A DNA stretch of 64,000 nt from Chinchilla lanigera. Lineage: Eukaryota > Chordata > Mammalia > Rodentia > Chinchillidae. Positions within the stretch are counted from its first letter, which is position 1. Each line of letters opens with the position of its first letter. Below, in pieces: positions 21,080-33,230 of this stretch. The stretch covers positions 18,735,980 through 18,799,979 of the forward strand of contig NW_004955417.1 in assembly GCF_000276665.1 (NCBI RefSeq), in the 5' to 3' direction. The translations under genes were made by a program, and so were the position numbers. The notes under the pieces are model-generated. The model was given only the letters and a program-made list of their open reading frames with translations. It was not told where the DNA came from and did no database searches.

Positions 21080-22796
21080 GGGGCCTTTAGCCCCTAAGGA
21101 AGACAAAATTCTGAACTACCTTTGTTCTTGCACTGTAATTTTAACTTTCTGTGAGTCTTCAGCCTGCCAGTCCACCATGCGTGTTTGGGATTCCTCAGCC
21201 TCCACAATTTAATTCTGGGTGTGAGTTGACTTCATAAAATTTCTCCATGTCTCTGTCTCTATCTCTTTCTCTGTTAGCCTCTCTAGAAAACTCCAATACA
21301 AACGTACAAATACTTAAAGAGACAAGACTTGCAAACTTCTCAATAAGTAAAACATAATGTCATAAAAGTCAACATGTGTTCATTATAAAATCTCACTGTA
21401 CCTTAGAAAGACAAGTTTTTTGTATTCCTCCAAAGACACAATTAAGGTATGATTAAAGGGACATTTATAAACTAACAAAAGAAAATTTTAGCACATCTAA
21501 TTCACAAAAAAATTATCCAGAACATACAAATCCTAAAAATAAGCTGAAAGAGCCTATAGACGATAGCCTCAATACAGATTAACAAATCAAAGCAAGTATG
21601 GAAAATTATATGTAGTAAAATATTAGACAGTAAAGAAATAACAGAAACAATAAATTACAAGAACTATTACATAATTCATGAATATACAACCAAATATAAA
21701 AAAGCTAGGTTTTTGTGGAACTTTTCTAATACAACTGTATAATTTGAACACTGTCATATAATAAAATTATTATTTATTCATTGTTCAAGATAAAATTTTA
21801 ATAATAAATCTGTAATTAATATTTCATGATATGTTAAAATAATCCAAAATTGATTCAGAGACTTTGTGATAACAATCTCTAAGCTTCTTTTCCTTTCACA
21901 TGTTCACTGCTTTTCATAATTGTGTCCTTTACTAGTCCTAAGCACAACAATATGGAAACAACTTTTCTATCCAGTGAATTTCAATGCGTAAGAACTAGCT
22001 TTCTCTGGAAGTTAATCTTATAAAAGAAGTGAAGTGCTGGTGATAGGATATAAAGCAAGCAAGAGGGCTTTACAGATTCATGGCTTTCTTATATCACTCA
22101 GGTAAGTGTAAAGAACTTAAAATTATTGTGACTACTACATTTACTATTCATTCTTAAGTTAGAAGTTCTCAGTATACTCATGGGGAAAAAAAATTATTTT
22201 TGAAGCGTTTTGCACTCCTTGGATCAGATGAAGCTATATTTTGTTGCTCAATCTAATTGGAGGAAGTAGTTTCCATAAAGCAAAAGGAGAGGAAGGAAAA
22301 ACCTTCCTGGAGGTTTCCATGGCTCTAAAATTACAGCACAATCTCATTAGGCGGTAATGGAAATGGAAATTATTTGCTTTTCTGGTCCTGATTTTATTCC
22401 TGTTAGGTCATTTGCATACTGTTCACTGATTGGATTTCTGGGGAGGCTGAGAGGTCTCAGAACTGCTTCCCTACGCATTCTCATCTAATTCTACTGCCAT
22501 GACTGTGAGCAGAAATCATTTCCTGTGTTTTATGATATGATCCTCATGGAAGCATACAAAGCTTCTTCAGATTATAGATGAGTGAGAGAAGTGTAAACTC
22601 TTCTGATGTTGGCCCAAAGCTGCAAAATTTTTTAAAAGCCTAAAGTATGCTTGTCCATGTTAATGATTTTCTTAACAGTTGCAAATGCGATGAGCCGATA
22701 CTTCACTTTTTCCTTAATGGTTGGTGTAGTATGGAAAGTAGTGGAAATCAGAAATAGCAAAACAAGTTTGGGTGAGCCTGTAGTCAGGCTTTTTTC
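21080..22796. other. Unassigned DNA with a possible conserved element
   Basis: No gene. The segment 22,240-22,560 is less AT-biased and carries TAATTGG, CATTAGGC, TTTGCAT (octamer-like) and GATTGG (CCAAT-type) motifs close together, reminiscent of developmental enhancers. There is no proof of constraint from one sequence. Confidence 0.3.
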
Positions 22797-22975
22797 TTCC
22801 TTTTTTTTTTTTTTTTTTTTTTTTTTTCTTTTTTTGTCTCTTTGAGACAGGTGATCACTAGGCACTGTGGCTGGCCCTGAGCTCACTTTGTAGCCCAGGC
22901 TGGACTTGAACTTGCAATGATCCTCCTGCCTCAGCCTCCTGAGTGCTAGCATTACAGAACTGTACCACCACACCC
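22797..22975 (-). mobile_element. B1-like SINE, minus strand, long T tract
   Basis: A T-run of about 28 is followed by 'TCTTTGAGACAGGTGATCAC', 'TTTGTAGCCCAGGCTGGAC', 'GATCCTCCTGCCTCAGCCTC' and 'ACCACCACACCCGGAC'. The long uninterrupted tail suggests a fairly recent insertion. Confidence 0.92.
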
Positions 22976-23551
22976 GGACTTCTTTCTCACTGTATTACTT
23001 TTTTATTAGTCATCCTTGTTTCATGTGAGACTATGTAATACTCTCTCACTGTTAATCTCCTAAGAAAAAACTATTTTTTCTATGTCTTCCCCAGTAACTA
23101 ATAACAAAATTTAAACAAATTAACACATATTTTTAAGAGTCAATCTCTCTCTCTTTATCCATCATATAGTCATCTTTACATATACACACAGGAAAGAGTA
23201 ACATAAAAAAATCAAACCACATAGATTTTAATTTTAACAGTTAAATCTCTTCTAAAGCTTGACATCTGTTTTAAATTTTTGTGTCACTACTACTCAATTC
23301 ACTAGCCATGTTTTATTCATTCATGACTGAGGAAATCTCGATGACAGCAACATAAGAATGTTAGGTATAACAGAGTTTTAAAAATAAGATCAGACATTTT
23401 GTCACCAGGCATTCATATTTCAGTGGTATCTGTGCTTTCTTCAGAATCCAGAGTTGGGTAAATACTCAAACAGAGAGTGAGTGTATTTTTCAGATACCCC
23501 AAGCAATTTTTCTTAGCTCAGGTATATTTTTGTGGTTTTCTCCTTTTCATT
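22976..23551. other. Unassigned DNA
   Basis: No gene or recognised mobile element. The composition is ordinary. Confidence 0.4.
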
Positions 23552-23561
23552 AACTTGTTAC

Positions 23562-23764
23562 CTGCCTGGCAAACGCAAGGTCCCTGGTACAGGAAAATAA
23601 AAATAAAAATAACAAAGAAACAATAACAACAACAAAAAGACAGGGGCTGGGGATTTAGCTCAGCAGCACAGCGCCTGCCTGGCAAGCACAAAGTCATTAG
23701 TTCGATTCCCGGTACTGGAAAAAGAAAAACAAAACCAAAGAAAAACCCAAACAAACAAACAAAA
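23562..23764 (+). mobile_element. Tandem pair of ID elements sharing one target duplication
   Basis: A 5'-truncated ID piece ('CTGCCTGGCAAACGCAAGG' then 'TCCCTGGTACAGG') and its A-rich tail come first. A complete ID follows from 23,643 ('GGGGCTGGGGATTTAGCTCA' to 'GATTCCCGGTACTGG') with a second A-rich tail. The same 10 bases, AACTTGTTAC, occur at 23,552-23,561 and 23,765-23,774, outside the pair. Either a dimer was inserted as a unit, or the complete copy later inserted into the first copy's tail. Confidence 0.88.
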
Positions 23765-23774
23765 AACTTGTTAC

Positions 23775-24574
23775 TTATAAATGATTTCTAGTATAAGATT
23801 TTAAATATGGAGTAGGACCATTTTGAATTGTAATAATACCAATGGAGCCATTTTCGCTATCAGGGGAGGACTGATATATTATTTTGTCATAGGTCAGTCT
23901 CGTTAGAGCAACCACACAATTAATAGATGCCAAGGAGGGCCTAGAATCTTGCTTCGTTGGGGGGGAAGATTTAAATCAGGTGGTGGAATGACGTATAAGG
24001 GGTCCAGCTAATTGCCTTACTGACTATTACACTTATCAATCTTCCACTCCTCCCCACACCCTGACAGTAGCCCTCATTTGAAGGGAGGGACTCCATGGAA
24101 ACCTAACCCAAGTGGAGATGGCCAATGCAGTGCCATCCATCGATATCTAGAAGATATGATCCCATCACTGAGTGACACCAGCTGCCAAGGACTGCCCAGT
24201 CTGGTGCCCAGATATTGATGGGAGAGCCCATCCTGGCGCTGCTCACCACATAAATTGGGGATGCTCAAAGCTCTCAAGGAGGCTCTTAAAACAAAATACC
24301 CAGGCAAGAATAGGCACTGATTCACATTCTCAGAGATGCCAGTGCTGATCCATGGAAGCTGTAGAGGGTGGAGACATTACTGGGATCTTCCAGAAGTCTT
24401 TGGATAAAACCAGATTCACAACTTGAGCAGAAATAATGTAGAAAGCAGAAAAGACATCTCTTAAACACTTTCGGCAGCAAGAACCTACCAAGAAGTCACT
24501 GCATCTGAGGTATCACCCTTATTACATAGCTGGATGCCCAACTATCAACAATTAGCTAAATTTTTCTTAGACAT
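23775..24574. other. Unassigned moderately GC-rich block, LTR- or retroposon-like
   Basis: From about 23,860 to 24,545 the base composition is richer in G and C than the flanks. It includes a GGGGGGG run at 23,960 and a CCACTCCTCCCCAC tract at 24,046. It reads like part of an endogenous LTR element or an old transcript copy, but I cannot name a family, and no frame longer than 83 codons is open. Confidence 0.25.
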
Positions 24575-24811
24575 TTCTGAAAGCAGCATTATTGAAGTAT
24601 AATTCATATAAGATAAAATTTACCCATTAAGTGTATAGTGCAGTGATTTTTATAATATTCACAACAAAAATTTGTTTTAGAACATTTTTATCTCAAACAG
24701 GCAAACACAAACTAATCCATACATATTCACTTTCCATACCCCATCAATGCCACACCTACACGCGGATGATCACAAACCTATTTTTTGCCCTGATAGATTT
24801 GCCTTTCTAGA
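24575..24811 (-). mobile_element. LINE-1 3' UTR fragment, minus strand, split by LTR
   Basis: 'GAAGTATAATTCATATAAGA', 'AAATTTACCCATTAAGTGTA', 'TTTTAGAACATTTTTATCTC' and 'GATTTGCCTTTCTAG' follow the antisense of the old L1M-type 3' UTR. The L1-like text is interrupted at 24,817 and appears to resume after 25,173. Confidence 0.6.
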
Positions 24812-24816
24812 GCTTC

Positions 24817-25168
24817 TGTCTTGGTTTGTGTCTGGATGTCCCCCCAAAGCCTCATGCAGGCTTCTAAAGTTTAGGATTGATCCATGATCCAATGCTGGGA
24901 TTATGGGTGAGTGCTATACCCACCCTGGGACGGGTAGTTTGCATACAATATAAGGAAAGAAAAGTGGCTCTCCCCACCTGCTCTCCTCTCTTTTTCTCTT
25001 GTTGCTTTTGCTGTTTTCCACCGCCATGAACTGTTCCTCTGCCATGTGCCTTACAGCCAGCCAAGTATGGACTGAAACCTCCAGAAACTGAGCAAAACAA
25101 ACCTTTCTTTCCTTAACTTTGGTGTCAGGTATTTTGTTTCAGCAATGAGAAAAAAAGTAACCAAGACA
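24817..25168 (+). mobile_element. MaLR-like solo LTR with intact ends
   Basis: A 352-base LTR begins TGTCTTGG and ends CCAAGACA, giving 8-base perfect inverted termini with TG...CA ends. It is flanked by the exact 5-base duplication GCTTC (24,812-24,816 and 25,169-25,173), the hallmark of ERVL/MaLR integration. Internally it has 'CCCCCCAAAGCCTCATGCAG', 'GCATACAATATAAGGAAAG' (TATA-like) and 'TTCCTTAACTTTGGTGTCAG'. It serves as the reference copy for the partial relatives at 1,022, 58,645 and 61,127. Confidence 0.9.
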
Positions 25169-25292
25169 GCTTCGTATGAATATTTCTTATGTTTTGAATT
25201 TTTAGTTATACTAATGGACATGTAGTGACCAGTGGACATAAACCTATCATTAAATGGTAGATTTCAAGCATGTATTTAAACTTTTATGAAAC

Positions 25293-25590
25293 ACAGTGGT
25301 TCGCCCTTACTCACAGGAGTTTCAAGACCCTGAAACAATGCCTTAAAGCCATGCTTAGGGTAAATACTATGAATCCTAGGTTTTGTCTTATTCATAAATA
25401 CTTATTAAACAGTTGAATTCATAAATTTGGCACAGTAAAAAGTTAACAACAATAAGTAGCAATAAAATAGAACAGTTATCACAATATACCATAATATTAA
25501 TTATGTAAATATGGTCCTTATCTTTCAAAATTTCACATTGCATTTTCATCCTTTCACTTAAAGGAAATACCTCGTGATTTCTTTTTTGTA
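25293..25590 (+). mobile_element. MER2-like (TcMar-Tigger) DNA transposon fossil
   Basis: The text follows the MER2 layout: 'CACAGTGGTTCGCCCTTACT' at the left end, 'TTTCAAGACCCTGAAACAAT', 'TTGGCACAGTAAAAAGTTAA', 'CAACAATAAGTAGCAATAAA' and 'TAGAACAGTTATCACAATAT'. The right terminal repeat is missing. It is a non-autonomous, long-dead element with no open frame. Confidence 0.8.
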
Positions 25591-26480
25591 TATGTGAATG
25601 GCTGATATCACTGCTCTTATACTTTTAGGCCTTTCTTAAGTAAATTAAATTCCTTCCCCAGGAACAGTGTGATCCATTGAAATCTCTCTAGTAAAGAAAG
25701 AACCTACAAGGCTGTTAATGGGCAAGTAGGCAAAGAAATGGGAGACAGACAGCTAACAGTGTGGAGACTGCAACATGACTTGCTTATTTTTAGATTTTCC
25801 TATTTAATAATCTCAGACTGCTGTTAATTTTGAGTAACAGAAACCAAAAAAGTGAAAATATATGGGGAGCCTCTCCCTCCAACCAATGTGGTTTTTATTT
25901 ACAAAAGAAGAGATTTTGTTTCCTGTTTTTGAACATACTAAAGGACTGTTACTAAGTAGAGTACTATATACAATGTCAGACATTTGCAAGTTTTTCAAAA
26001 CTTTATTCATATGTGATGTTTAATACTGTGCTTACTTTTGTCACCTTGTAAATATTTCTAGAGTGTGTTTCTTATTAGCCCGTGTGTGCTAGTGGATACA
26101 GAATCATTTTAAGGTTAAGCAAAGGAAAATATAATGACAGAGATAAATCTTTCCCCAAAGTAGTCAGCATAGCCTGTACAAGCATACATGCTTTGATTTT
26201 CCTAGAAGTTTTTGCATCAGTCAAAACCATTTTTCTTAAACTCATTTAGCTATGACTCTAGCACTGAGAGTAGAACTTATTTATTTCACAGTGTTAAATT
26301 AGTTTGTCTTCTGAAATAGTCAGGAGAGAGATTTTACCAGTGCAAAAGTATAAGTTGTGCTTTAGCTTGTGATTTCTAGATCGATGTCAAAGTTCTCCTA
26401 TCCAGTCATGCTTACACGGGTGTTTCTTTGAAACTGCCTCGAATTCACTCCTTTCATACTGACCAGTGAGAACACTATTG
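25591..26480. other. Unassigned DNA
   Basis: No gene and no repeat signature. A CCACTGGTT-type or SINE signal is absent. Confidence 0.4.
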
Positions 26481-27120
26481 GCATTTGTTAGGCGCAGCTC
26501 GGGATTCAGGATCCCTGGCTTCAAATCACTAGCTGCTAGTGGATGTACTTCCCCCAAATAACAACCAAAGATGTGGTTTCATCCACTTCCAAAATTCTCT
26601 TGAGGAATCACACCACACAGTCCTTCAGGAGAATGGAGAGAACTCATTGCTTTCAGGATACTTAGCTCCCTTGGTTTGTAGCAAAATCACTTCATCTCTG
26701 TCTCTATCTCTCTATTCCTCTTTTTTTCCTAATACTATATCCTCTAGGTTCATCTACAGCCTCACTGATAGGATTTTCTTCATCATTTTAAGGCTGACAC
26801 TGCAGTGGGCCTGGAGCCTCCCTCTGAAGGGCCCACCCTGGTGTCTGGGTCTGCTGGGTTGGGCCATTTTTGGGGTCTACTGAAATGCCCAAGAAGCCTG
26901 TGTTGGTGTCAGGGTAGGCTTGGAGTCTAGGTCACACGGTGAGAAGGAACCAAGAACCCTGGGACTGGCCTGGTGCCACGGTTCACTTTTTCTGGGGTTT
27001 GAAGTTCAATATTTACTTCACTCTCCTCACTTTTCTCCCCTTCTCTGCAGAGGGTTCCTCACAGCTGTATTCATCAGGACTGGGGGAAGTCATCGCAAGT
27101 AATTGAAACTGCCTTTCCTG
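26481..27120. other. Unassigned GC-richer block, possible LTR
   Basis: The part 26,790-27,070 is distinctly GC-rich ('GTGGGCCTGGAGCCTCCC', 'CCCACCCTGGTGTCTGGG'). It is followed by a pyrimidine tract and 'CTCTGCAGAGGG'. A 114-codon plus-strand frame (26,539-26,883) crosses it but shows no domain. An ERV LTR or internal fragment is the likeliest explanation. The family is unknown. Confidence 0.25.
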
Positions 27121-27154
27121 CCCTCTTTGATGCATTTTGCTGTTGTTAATTTTT

Positions 27155-27290
27155 ATTTATTTGCTTATTTATTGCTTTGAGACAAAGTTTCATTAGGTAG
27201 TTATGGCTGGCCTTGAACTCCTGGTATACCCCAGAATAGGCTGATCCTCCTGCCTCAGTCTCCCACATCCTGGGATTACAGGTGTGTACT
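27155..27290 (-). mobile_element. Diverged B1-like SINE, minus strand
   Basis: 'GCTTTGAGACAAAGTTTCAT', 'TATGGCTGGCCTTGAACTCC', 'GATCCTCCTGCCTCAGTCTC' and 'TGGGATTACAGGTGTGTAC'. Recognisable but with several differences, and the 5' end is missing. Confidence 0.85.
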
Positions 27291-27825
27291 TCTTTCTATA
27301 TTCTGTTTTAATTCTCTAATCTCTCACTAGCTTATTCAACTCTTGTGAAAGTATTTTCATGTATGCAGAATTATTTAAATTGTCTACACAGAGACAAGCA
27401 CGACAAAATCCTATTCTCCATCTTGCCATTGTTTATAAGTAATGTTTCTGTACCTAATTATCATATATATAATCCTGCGGTACTTTGGTTCATGAAGTTA
27501 ATTCTTTCCACGATTCTGCTCCCAGTTCTGAATGAACCGAGGGATCACTGTATATAATTGAGATAATGTGGTTATGTACTAGCTTGTATGATGGTTTTCA
27601 ATATCTTGTGAGGTATTGCAAAGTAAATGCTTCATAAAAAACATAGAAACATAGCACTATTAAATAAATATTAAATTTTACATAAAATATGATCTAACTT
27701 CTCTTAAAATTTTACAAGAATTGAACTCTAGGTCATTTTTGTTCCCTTATGATTATTTTCAAATTAAAGGAGATATAATCTACATTGACTAACACAGCAT
27801 GAAGCATCCAGTGGGTTCTTTGCAT
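27291..27825. other. Unassigned DNA with a possible Tc1/mariner terminus
   Basis: No gene. The segment ending 'ACCGAGGGATCACTGTA' at about 27,552 reads, on the other strand, TA-CAGTGATCCCTCGGT. That resembles a Tigger/mariner inverted terminus next to its TA target. The other end was not found. Confidence 0.3.
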
Positions 27826-28290
27826 TGTGGCGGATGTAGTTTTTAAGGATATAGCTGGCAGGCCTGGCCTGAAGGGACATTTTCAGCAAGCGTGCTGCCC
27901 TATACAAACAACAGGAAACTATGAAGGAGCCATGCTGCCCTCAGGTAACAGAACAGATGACCATAAAGAAAATTTCGGAGAAGACATACAATTTCCTTGG
28001 CTCCAGAATTTCCAGCATTATCCTGACCATCCTTGGAACTTTGAACCCACAGATTCCACCAGATTCCTTGGAATTAGAACTCCCAACCCCAAACCCTACA
28101 TAAACTCATCTTGTCTTCCAGATACCTGCTGCGATCATCCATAATCTCAGTCAGTCTGGATCCAGACAAATCAAATCCAGCTTTTGATCACAAATCAGAT
28201 CCAGCGTTCGTATAGAGCCTGGATTTCCTCGTGGATTCTCTTGTGCCATTAATAATAGCCTTAGGCAGTTTCTAAAATAATTATGCATCA
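27826..28290 (+). mobile_element. LTR-like segment, family not identified
   Basis: A GC-moderate block starts near 'TGTGGCGGATGTAGTTTTTA'. It carries 'GGAGCCATGCTGCCCTCAGG', a 'CCCTACATAAACTCATCTTG' TATA-like stretch and 'CTTGTGCCATTAATAATAGC'. The order of elements looks like U3 plus promoter of a retroviral LTR. An A-run follows at 28,294-28,311. Two overlapping short frames (60 and 105 codons) lie inside and are not called as genes. Confidence 0.3.
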
Positions 28291-28379
28291 ATACAAAAAA
28301 AAAAAAAAAACCACAGAAATATTTTGTACCAGTTAATCTTAACTCATCTTAACTGAATTAAGAGACACTACAGAGCTGA

Positions 28380-28702
28380 CTGCACCATAGGGTACTGTCC
28401 TACCAGTGGGTTCTCCTGGTGCGAGATGTGCTAGCAGGTAGAGCCCATTTGTGGGTGGGTCACTGCAGCCTTGTTAGGGGGCATTCTCTTTCTCTGGTGC
28501 TCTTTCTCTATGTTCTGCTTCCCAGCCTTGAAGGAGTGAGCAGCTTTACGCCCTCCTGCTGTTCAGTCATGATGTCCCTGTCTTGGACCCATGTAACCAT
28601 GGACCGGGACATTTGAAACATGAACTAAATAAACCAGTTCCTCCTTTAGGTTGTGGGTGCTAGGCGTTTTTCACCAGCAACAGGAAAGATGACTCGTACA
28701 CA
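28380..28702 (+). mobile_element. MaLR-type LTR, 3' portion
   Basis: 'CTCTGGTGCTCTTTCTCTAT', 'TGATGTCCCTGTCTTGGACC', 'AACTAAATAAACCAGTTCCT' and an end 'AACAGGAAAGATGACTCGTA' match the 3' half of MaLR LTRs (polyadenylation-signal region, then the CAACAGAAA-GACTAA-like terminus). The 5' portion is not evident. Confidence 0.6.
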
Positions 28703-31561
28703 CTTTGCAGTAAAATTCTGGAATGAGATAGGTATATGCACAAGAAATGTAGGAGAGAGGAAATAGCCAAGAGAAAGGTTCTTATATATTTAAGTAACAA
28801 ATACACCTAGAGCTCATCGTACAGCCCAAAGCAACCATCAAAATGTCTTTTTGTATTTAAATTATGCCACTGAATAGATTATCTAATGTATTTGGATATT
28901 TGTATATGAACATTGTATATAACTGTGTTTATGACTCCTAAATCTCATTCAAAATGTTTTTGATAGTTAAAAGACTTAATATACTAGATATACATTAGAA
29001 ATATTTGTTTTCCAAACCTTGGCAAAGCATTTATATTATAGATTTTGTTCACAAGTTGAATAAATTATTTCAAATGATATAGGTTATGCTATTTTCAAGT
29101 AATGCTCATTATATTATTGATTTAATTATATAAAAATCTTTAATAAATACTATGATTTTTCTCTCCTATTTTTAAATAATTATATTTTTTTAACCAGACT
29201 TTTTTTTACCATTTGGCTTATACAATGATCCAATTTAAATGTCCATTGAAAGAAGACAAAATACATATTCTTTTTTTATTTCTTTTGTTTATATCATTTT
29301 TAATCTATGTTGATCTTTTCATAATTTTGTGTTCTTTTTAATCGTTTTTATACCTGAATCACCTTGCAGTAGACTATTATATTAAGTAGATAATGCTTTC
29401 AATGTAATTTGGAAAAATGCCAATTTTATCTTTTATTTACTAACATTATGCTTAGCTTACTGTTTCCCATCATAGAGAGCAAATACTGGTTTTCTAAAGG
29501 CCCAAGAAATAATAGCATTGGTAATCTCAAATTTTTGTAAAAGTCAATTTTATAGAATGTTTTCCATAGGAGGACATAGAATATTTCAGAGTTCTCATGT
29601 TAATAATAACTATAATTTTTTCTGTACCTAGCTCGTTTTTTTCCATATTGGAACTCTAATTTATGCATGTGATCATGTTTGTTCTCTGTTGGTTTTTAAG
29701 GAATGTAGGGCAATATTTATGATGATTCTTATTAATACAGTGGTATGATTATAGATGTGTGATGTTTCTATGAAAATGAATAGAAATTGGGAGATGGCTT
29801 ATCTTTTTTTTTCTTTTTTGAGATAGCTTATCTTTATGCTTATTAACTTTTCATATAGACTCCCAAATTGCTGACCAGATAAAGATCTATTTGCTCTTTG
29901 ATTAACTTGATTAAAAAGTAGTGATAATAACTTTTAAATATTAGGACATAATACATAACTCTAAAGCAATATCTACTTTTCTTCATACATAGTAAATATC
30001 AGAATACCTAAATTGCCTATACTTACTAATATTTCAATTATAAAGTAGTTATAAACCACAAAGACATATGAAAATAAATTCCAGAAAAATGAAGTAAATA
30101 ATTGGTTTTTATATGGCTGACTTATAGATCACCCATGGTTAATCTGAGCTGAAATTGACTAATAAGAGTTCTCTGCTCTCTCTCTGTCACTTTTGTATAT
30201 GCATTTTCACTTTTGAAATTATTATCATACTCAAGAGACTATTTTTATTTTGTATCTCCTCAGTAGCTGGCACATTATTCAGCTATGGTCTGTGCTCAAT
30301 TCATATTTAATCATTTAAAAATCTAAACACACATTTTCCACAAAGCAAATATGTTGATTATATTCTATCTAACCCTCTTTTTGTGCTAAATTACCATCAC
30401 CATTATTATTATAATATCCCTTACCTTCAATCTCAGTTTTGCCTTAATCCTTTTATTTGTCCATATGTGACTAGAACCACTGGACGTTCTCATCTAACTC
30501 AAAACTCTGGGTATTCATAATCCCCAGTCTATTAGTTGTGTGCTTTCTACTGATAATTACAATACATAATTTGCATTATCCACATTCAGTTCCTCCACTT
30601 TGAGGAACTACTTAAAATATGAGAACCAGTAATCCTTATTTTGAACAGTTCTGCAAAGCAATTTCTACTTTTGTGTTTGGAGAACTCTTCACATGCTGCA
30701 AACCTGAAACATCTTGGGACCCATTTCAAACTCTGTTAGATAAAAAGAACTCTGGGCACTCAATCAAACCTTGTGTGGTTCACTTCCCTACGTGACTCTT
30801 TGTTTCCCAGAGGTAATTTCTCTTTCAGCTAACATCCAGTGTATTTCTCACCCTCAAACATTCAACCTTCATGTTTCTATGAATAAACTTATTATATGTA
30901 CTCTCATATTGAAAGTCAGATTCATAGATTCCCTGGAAAACTAGATTTACAGGCTGTAAAATATTTGTGTCTATTTCCTTTATCAATATATTCAAAAATT
31001 TTTCTAGAGGTTATAAAGCTTTTTCACAGGGCCAATATTTTTATGTTGGAGTTTAGGAGATTTTTTCCAGGCAGGAAAAGAAAACAGCACAGTAGTTTTG
31101 AAGGGCATGAAAAGTATGACTTGATGATATGATTATACTATGACTTTTCTACTCTGAAGTAATTATCTTATTTTTTAGTTATATGCTTCTTTATGGTATA
31201 TAGCTGGAGTTGTAAACTTTTAATGGATTTTTATCCTTGTTGCAAAGCCATTTTTGTAAACACAGATATTCTCTTCTGAAGAGAGTTTCATAAATAACTC
31301 ATTCCAATAAATAACCTTTATGCTTTTATTTCTTTGAGGCTGATGCTATAAGTGAGCTAATTTACTCTTTCTAAAAGCTTTAAGAAATCACTAGATGACA
31401 CATTTTAAAAGAAAAGCATTATCTCTAAAGTTCTGAAATTCTATGATCCTAGCATCTCAAAGCCTTGCATATAAGACCTTGTAAGATATCTGCAGCCTAA
31501 TTCTGTGAATGATCACTTTTGCTTTGGGTGCTGCAAAATGACAGCATATAAAGACAGACAG

Positions 31562-31562
<1 letters not shown>
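28703..31562. other. AT-rich repeat-poor desert
   Basis: Nearly 2.9 kb with no SINE, LTR or L1 that I can recognise, and no open frame worth calling. It is very AT-rich, with many T runs. This is the longest stretch in the window free of obvious mobile elements. Confidence 0.45.

Positions 31563-31602
<40 letters not shown>
31563..31602. repeat. (CA)20 microsatellite
   Basis: A pure CA run of 40 bases in unassigned DNA. Confidence 0.97.
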
Positions 31603-31603
<1 letters not shown>

Positions 31604-32756
31604 ACATCTAATGTCAGATGCACAAATTCTGTCATTGTCTGTTGTTCTGCCTCTCCTGGATTTTTTCCTTATTATTTACTATGCTACCTTTTGCACTTTT
31701 AATTATAGACCTCCACTGTAAATTTAAATATTTTAACATGATAACTTTTTAAATTAAGATGTATATATTTTTGTTGGATCTTCAACTGAGCTATAATGTT
31801 AGTATGTTCTAGTAATCTAAATGAGTTACTGTCCCGAAATGTCTCATTCGGAACAGACATCATCTATGTGTCAAATTCAAAAGCCACTTCTTTGCTGGAA
31901 TAATGAACTAGTCCTCACCAAACTAACAAGTCCTTAAGAAATCACTAACAGCATTAGTAAGAATTTTGTCATCCATTTTTTCTATCCTTTAATAAAGTGG
32001 TTATCATTTAACTTTTTTTATACTAATAAAAGTTCAAATTTAACCATAAGAAAACAGACAGAACTCACTAAAATTTTAGTAATATTATAACCTGAAAAAG
32101 TAGGAGGAATGGTAAATAATATTTTAAAAGTTGTTGAGAAAATATAAAAGTTGTGATGGACAAATATCAATAATGCCCAATTACAGCAAAAACTTTTCTC
32201 TTTTGTTGAGTAATGTGGAAATTTATGGAGAAAATATATTTTATGTAAGAAGAAAGTTTTCAGTGATATTAAGTATTGTATAACTAACAATCCAGAAGTC
32301 TAAATTCAATTAAAATTTTTCTTTTCTCTCATCCAAAAATATCTCTAGGTGGCCATATACAGAAGATTTCCATGTGGGTACTATGCATTATTTAAATTGA
32401 GTTTTACTCTGCTCACTTGTACCACAGAGAGTAGCATAGTTAAACTGTGACAAAGGTCCCCAGTTACTTATTAACCTCAACTCAGATCTGTGAATTTTAT
32501 AACCCATGATGGACTATGATTTCTAAAATCTCAATTCCATTAGTTTCTCTGTGCATAATCTCTTGTGTATCCTCTTTCAAACATATCTGTGATATTTGTA
32601 TGATTAATGTGAAGACAAAATAAGAGAGTTTCATGGTATAAAGATTATAATACCAGTCCCAGATCAAAGACAAAGTTACAAAGATGTTGATAGCAGAACC
32701 ATATTTTACACCTATTGGTAATATCTCCACCCACACACTACTTTTAAGTATATTTT
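31603..32756. other. Unassigned AT-rich DNA
   Basis: No gene or repeat recognised. A 90-codon minus-strand frame (32,290-32,018) is hydrophobic only because of AT-rich composition. Confidence 0.4.
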
Positions 32757-33230
32757 GAAATTTAAATTAACACAAAATCCCACATATTTACAGGGTATAT
32801 ATACTGTGCTATGTCAATACATGTATGTGATATGTAAAGGTCAGAACATGGTAACTGTCATATCCATCACCTCAACAGTTTATTCCTTCTCTATTTTGAG
32901 AGTACTAAAGATCTCCTATGTGGGCTATTTTAATATACACAATCAATTACTGTCAACCACAGTTATGCAGACCACAGTTAGCCTACTGGGTTTTAGCACA
33001 TTAGAAATTTTTCTCCTAAGCAATTACATTCCTGTACCTGTTAAACAATTTTAGCTTCCACATAGTAATACTGGAAGTGCTGTCTGCACTATTTACTTTC
33101 CTCCGCTGATTTAGTTCAGTTAACAGAAAGTCTTCTAGTTCCATCCATGTTGCTGCAAAAGACTAGGGGAAAGGTTTTTTTCTTTTATGGCTGCATAATA
33201 TTCCATGGTGTTTGTCTGTATGTCTCTGTG
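32757..33230 (-). mobile_element. LINE-1 3' end, minus strand (first piece)
   Basis: Antisense L1 3' UTR: 'ATACATGTATGTGATATGTA', 'GTAACTGTCATATCCATCAC'. It then continues as 'AGTTCCATCCATGTTGCTGC' and 'GCATAATATTCCATGGTGTT'. The same L1 resumes at 34,158 after a compound insertion and runs on to about 35,945. Confidence 0.85.

Noticed and set aside
22632..22973. 113-codon minus-strand frame with a poly-lysine run
   Set aside because: The lysines are the translated B1 A-tail and the N-terminal part is B1 body.
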